Of a DNA stretch of 64,000 nt, positions 60,392 to 64,000 are shown one piece after another (the stretch's first letter is position 1; every line of letters begins with the position of its first letter). Source of the stretch: Panorpa germanica. Its lineage: Eukaryota > Arthropoda > Insecta > Mecoptera > Panorpidae. Where the stretch lies: NCBI GenBank assembly GCA_963678705.1, contig OY783209.1:5084001-5148000 (forward strand), written 5' to 3'. Under the pieces are notes generated by a model, which saw nothing but the letters and a program-made list of their open reading frames with translations, searched no databases and was not told where the DNA came from. The position numbers and the translations under genes were made by a program.

Positions 60392-61479
60392 TTCGACAAA
60401 TTAATATCTGTTGACAAATTTTTATATATATATATATAAATATTTCTATAATTTTATATATTTCATAATATTTATGTATTGAAATTATAAAGTGACAAAA
60501 ATATCAAATAAAAATAAGTAATCAAAACAACAAACCGTCGTAGTCTTCAACATTATACTGAATTCTAAGATTTATAGAAATATATTTATTAGAATAATTG
60601 TTGTCAGAGTTGCATTTACTTTGCTGCAGGCCTGGCGCAACGACAAAAAAAACACAATTGTGTCTAATCACAATTACTATTCCAATATCAAATTATTCAA
60701 TCAAAATCAAACATAATCAGTCACAATTGTCGTTTTCTAAAATCAATTATATCTAGTCACGTTTCTTTCAATAGGATATCTATTTCCAAGGAAGGCCTCC
60801 TGCGCTACTGTTAATTCGGCCCTGATCTTAAGATAGTATACAATCTTTTGTGTACTCTTGAACTCTTAGTTTTTAATTAATCATGATTTACTGCACTGGT
60901 TTAGATAAGAGCGATAGATCATTGTATTATTCGTAATTATAAAAAAATCAATAAATAAAATAAACTAATAATGCTATAGACTATACATTTGTAGAAGTCA
61001 ATGATATTTAAGAATGTTAATGAACTCAGAAACTGGAATATTCTATTTCCAATAAATTTGTATACTAATAAATAAATCTAAAATAATGAATATAATTATA
61101 TAAACAAACATAAATCTTATGACAACAAAAAATATTGTACTATGTTTACATAAATTTGTAATCTTTTGCAGCTGCTGAAACATAAAAGTCTTAAAAGTTT
61201 TTCTGACAAATTTAAAAAAAAATAAATTAATGAAACCAATAATTTTTTTATTACTATTTTCTATTACAAGCAACATTACTTTCTCCACGACAAGTTGATT
61301 TACCTATTATATACATTTTTGAATATATAATAAGAAATTTTGAATTTGTGTTTCATTTGTACGATACTATTTATGTATACCTATTAGGCAAATTAGTAAT
61401 CCTAATAGTTTCCCATTAAACATAAATGTAATGTTTCATCTATGTAACTAGTGCGTTCAGCTATTACATATTCAGCACG
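60392..61479. other. Spacer between CRAL-TRIO paralogues B and C
   Basis: AT-rich. It should contain the promoter of B and the 3' UTR of C. At 60626-60833, CAGGCCTGG and TTAATTCGGCCCTG could be hAT-like ends with degenerate AATCA-type repeats between, but no duplication was found. Confidence 0.4.
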
Positions 61480-63357
61480 TTACAGCTTGTAGAGAGAATC
61501 TACCACTGACTTGTCGACTCTCTTGCTTTCATCGACGATGTGCTTGTCTTCATGCAAGAAAAATTCACGCATTTCGATCAATTCATCATACCACTTCTCT
61601 GTAACAAATAAATTTCACAGTTACTACAAATTATATTAGTTTATTACAAAAGTACTTAGTAGTTAGGATTCTGATTAAAACTTACGATGCATTTCAGAAA
61701 TTGATGGAAGATCTCCACCGAAGTCAGACGGTAGAACAGATTTGGGAATTGATTTATAAACTGTTGTCATGTTGTCAGTGACATATATCTAATTAAAAAC
61801 ATTCGTATAATGTTAGTTAACAGAATATTCTGCAGAGAGCAAAACGTAACAATGAAAGAAGGAGCATGAACGAGAGAAGAGAGAAAATTGAGTAAAAGAT
61901 GAGAAGGTACAGTATAGAAAAATATTGGAGGAAAGAGATACATTGATATGGAATGAAGGAAGAAACAGGTTGAATAATAAGATATCTCGGAGAGGGAAGG
62001 TATAAGCAAAGAAGAAGAGAAGTTTGAAGCAAAATGAGCGGCTTGGACGCGATAAGGTTAATAACACGGATAGTGGAGAAGGATACTGAGGGAAAAACAA
62101 GAAAGACACGAAATAGTTAAATGAGCATAGGTAGACGAGAGAGAAAGGACGATGATTGAGTATGTAGTAGTGCAAAATATGAGGGAATGAGTAGCAACAG
62201 CCGGAGCACATGAGGAGTGGATGTAAGAGAAAAATGGGAAGTGAAATGAGCGTGTAACAACAGTCACTAGGAAAGAGGAATGAAGATGGATGACTGAAAT
62301 AAGAAGAAGGCGTTGATAAAAAGAAGATAAAAAAAGAATTGTGTATTAGTCATAGCTTACGCAAATTGTGTAAATTAGGTAAAGATATAATGAAGATTGT
62401 AGAAGGTGAAGGCATACAAGTACATTTTATACCTTTGTGGGAAAACCTGGCCTAATGTTTTGTTTTACACTTTGCACGTGTTCTACAGCATGGCTGGGTA
62501 CGTTGACATAATGCATCTCCTTAACAAAGAAATTAAAGGCCCCCTGCAACATAACTTTGTGTGAAATATGGTAGTTCTTAACACATTATGGAAGAACCTA
62601 TTGTACTACATAAGTGTCTTTACCTGTGCAGCAAACATCAGCTTCTTCATGACGTCACTATTTTGTTTTCTCACATGTCCTAGTTCAATATTACTCATAT
62701 CTACAACAGCGACAATATCACTGGTGTAGTCATAACGCATCCTCAAGTCAAATTCCATAAACATAAGTTTCAAGTAATTGTCATTGTCAAATAAATCGGA
62801 ATTCTTTAAAAACTTGCAAACCAGGACTCGTTCTCCAGCTGGTGTAAGTGGATACGTGTACGCCAATATTCTAAAATAAATAATGTGCCAAAAGAGTAAA
62901 AAAGGCCCTAATTTATTTACATGTTACAACACTTACCCTGCATCTGCAGCATGTCTTAATTCTGGCAGCAAAGGATCTCTGTTCGCAAATATTTCCGGGG
63001 CAAATGTCTTCAAGGTATAGTACAGATCGAGACCATTCTTGGTGTTTTCAAGGTTACCTCTATTAACAACAAATAGTCTTTCCACGTGATCAGGATCTAC
63101 ATGAAGAAATTCGATCAATAATCATTAAAATATGAAGATGATATCGTTAAGAAACTTTGTAACACAAATATGTCGTTCAATTTAGCAAAAATTTTACCTG
63201 GTATGATGTTAGGTAAATGTGGCTGGTCGACAAACCACTTGGTGATAATCAGCAGAGCTTTATCAATATCTGCTGGCGTCAAGTTCAGTTTCTTCAGAGT
63301 TGCCTGCTTTAACTCAGGTGTTATTTCGATCAATTTACGGATATTTTGAGATCTCAT
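61480..63357 (-). CDS. CRAL-TRIO domain protein, paralogue C (complete, 299 aa)
   Basis: Sec14-like carrier. Coding exons: 63357-63198, 63096-62937, 62870-62624, 62543-62433, 61788-61686, 61598-61480, with lengths identical to A and B. It is more diverged: exon 5 reads SIPKSVLPSDFGGDLPSISE, and exon 3 carries the aligned YTYPLTPAGERVLVCKFLKN. TAA at 61480-61482. The N-terminal MRSQNIRKLIEITPELK aligns with A and B, so 63357 is the natural start. However, 17 nt upstream an acceptor (TTTGTAG) opens an in-frame leader ILPYS that can be spliced to the previous gene. The exon 4-5 intron (61789-62432) contains a long purine-rich tract on the plus strand. Ligand unknown; family known for retinoids, tocopherol and carotenoids. 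Confidence 0.9.
61850..62335. repeat. Purine-rich tract inside an intron of paralogue C
   Basis: About 490 A/G-biased bases on the plus strand, hence pyrimidine-rich in the transcript. Words such as GAACGAGAGAAGAGAG recur without a regular period. Frames of 69-132 codons on the minus strand here are artefacts. Confidence 0.7.
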
Positions 63358-63448
63358 GCTGTATGGTAAAATATCTACAAATTTACACAACAATTTTTTC
63401 ATTGAATGTAACAATTTATAGCATATAAGAATTTAGGCTGGAACTTAC

Positions 63449-64000
63449 TGGAAAGCTTTTCCATTGGATATATTTGTCCAGTTCTCTTGGTCTCGTCTGT
63501 TTTATATTGGTCTCGGTCCAAAAACCAACTGCGAAGTTCTTTCGCTTTTGTCCACCAACTGTCTAAAATTTTATTTTGAAATCTTAAAATATTTCTACCG
63601 ATGACGCTTATGTTACTACAACTACCTTAACTAACTGTATACATACTTTGAATTTCTATGGTTGATTTTTGGGTTCCTCCAAAATCTTTAGGTAAATATT
63701 TCTTATCAATGACCTTGTGCAGAGATGCCATATCAGAATGAATCCACACCTGATAATTTAATCAAATTGGTTATTTATATCATTACTTAATTAGCGAAAT
63801 TATTTTTTAAATGCGTTCAAAACTTCATAAACAAAAATGCAAATGAATTTAAAATAAAATACAATATAAAATGTCTCTCAACAAGAGCTGAAATGAAACG
63901 TTACTTACATCTCGATATTGTGAAGGTTTCAATGTCGATTTCATACAATAAATAAAATCATTAGCAAGAGGATTAGCATATACGAAGTGGAAACGTAATT
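63449..64000 (-). CDS. CRAL-TRIO domain protein, paralogue D (last three exons; 5' part outside window)
   Basis: C-terminal part of a fourth Sec14-like gene. Exons: 64000-63909 (partial, matching exon 4 of the paralogues, FHFVYANPLANDFIYC), 63749-63647 (103 nt as in all paralogues, with YLPKDFGGTQKS in place of LPSDYGGDLP) and 63562-63449 or longer (NSWWTKAKELRSWFLDRD, then DETKRTGQIYPMEKLS). Splice borders and phases match A-C. Unlike A-C it has no stop after the KL position. It either runs on to a TGA about 18 codons further or is spliced at the GTAAGT at 63448-63443 into paralogue C in frame. It is the most diverged member and is probably older than the A/B/C duplications. Confidence 0.8.

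Noticed and set aside
60626..60833. hAT-like CAGG...CCTG bounded block between paralogues B and C
   Set aside because: Ends match poorly and no 8-bp duplication is present.
61813..62267. Minus-strand frames of 69-132 codons between CRAL-TRIO exons
   Set aside because: They cover the intronic purine tract of paralogue C and carry no CRAL-TRIO or other motif.
1..64000. CRISPR arrays, operons, phage or defence-system genes
   Set aside because: None seen. The DNA is eukaryotic with spliced genes, and the tandem repeats present are microsatellites or mobile-element arrays.

Overview
The window looks like AT-rich nuclear DNA of an insect. Lepidoptera is my best guess but is not proven. The grounds are multi-exon genes with short GT-AG introns, a Mos1-like mariner and a Tigger/pogo element, several LINE 3' ends, many short inverted-repeat elements and long (TA)n arrays. 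I see no bacterial operon, phage, CRISPR array or viral gene. The sequence offers no evidence for a new multi-gene system.

Layout. Bases 1-180 hold the C-terminal end of an unidentified Cys-rich coding sequence with overlapping poly(A) signals. From about 300 to 54,000 I find no intact gene. This stretch is intergenic DNA carrying: a Tigger-like element with intact ends (316-1176); three recurring short-element families (TIR CCCAGTAAAC, TIR GGCTTGTGTCCT, and a 529-bp repeat); fragments of one LINE family, two of them with perfect 14-bp target-site duplications; other LINE coding remnants (35102-35305, 48468-48662); a nested head-to-tail repeat array (44360-47267); a foldback element bounded by (TA)n (30857-31463); and many purine- or pyrimidine-biased tracts that give false long reading frames.

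Bases 54,129-64,000 hold the only clear genes: a head-to-tail array on the minus strand of CRAL-TRIO (Sec14-like) lipid-binding protein genes. Three are complete (61480-63357, 57821-60391, 54129-56328). Each has six coding exons of exactly 160, 160, 247, 111, 103 and 119 nt, giving 299 residues. A fourth gene enters from the right edge with its last three exons. A truncated mariner lies between the second and third complete genes. The paralogues probably arose by tandem duplication. Two points stand out: the partial fourth gene lacks a stop at the expected place and can be spliced in frame into the next gene, and exon 2 of two paralogues shares a 101-nt identical block, suggesting gene conversion.

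The array probably makes soluble cytosolic carriers of small hydrophobic ligands such as retinoids, carotenoids or tocopherol-like molecules. That role comes from knowledge of the family; the ligand cannot be read from the sequence.
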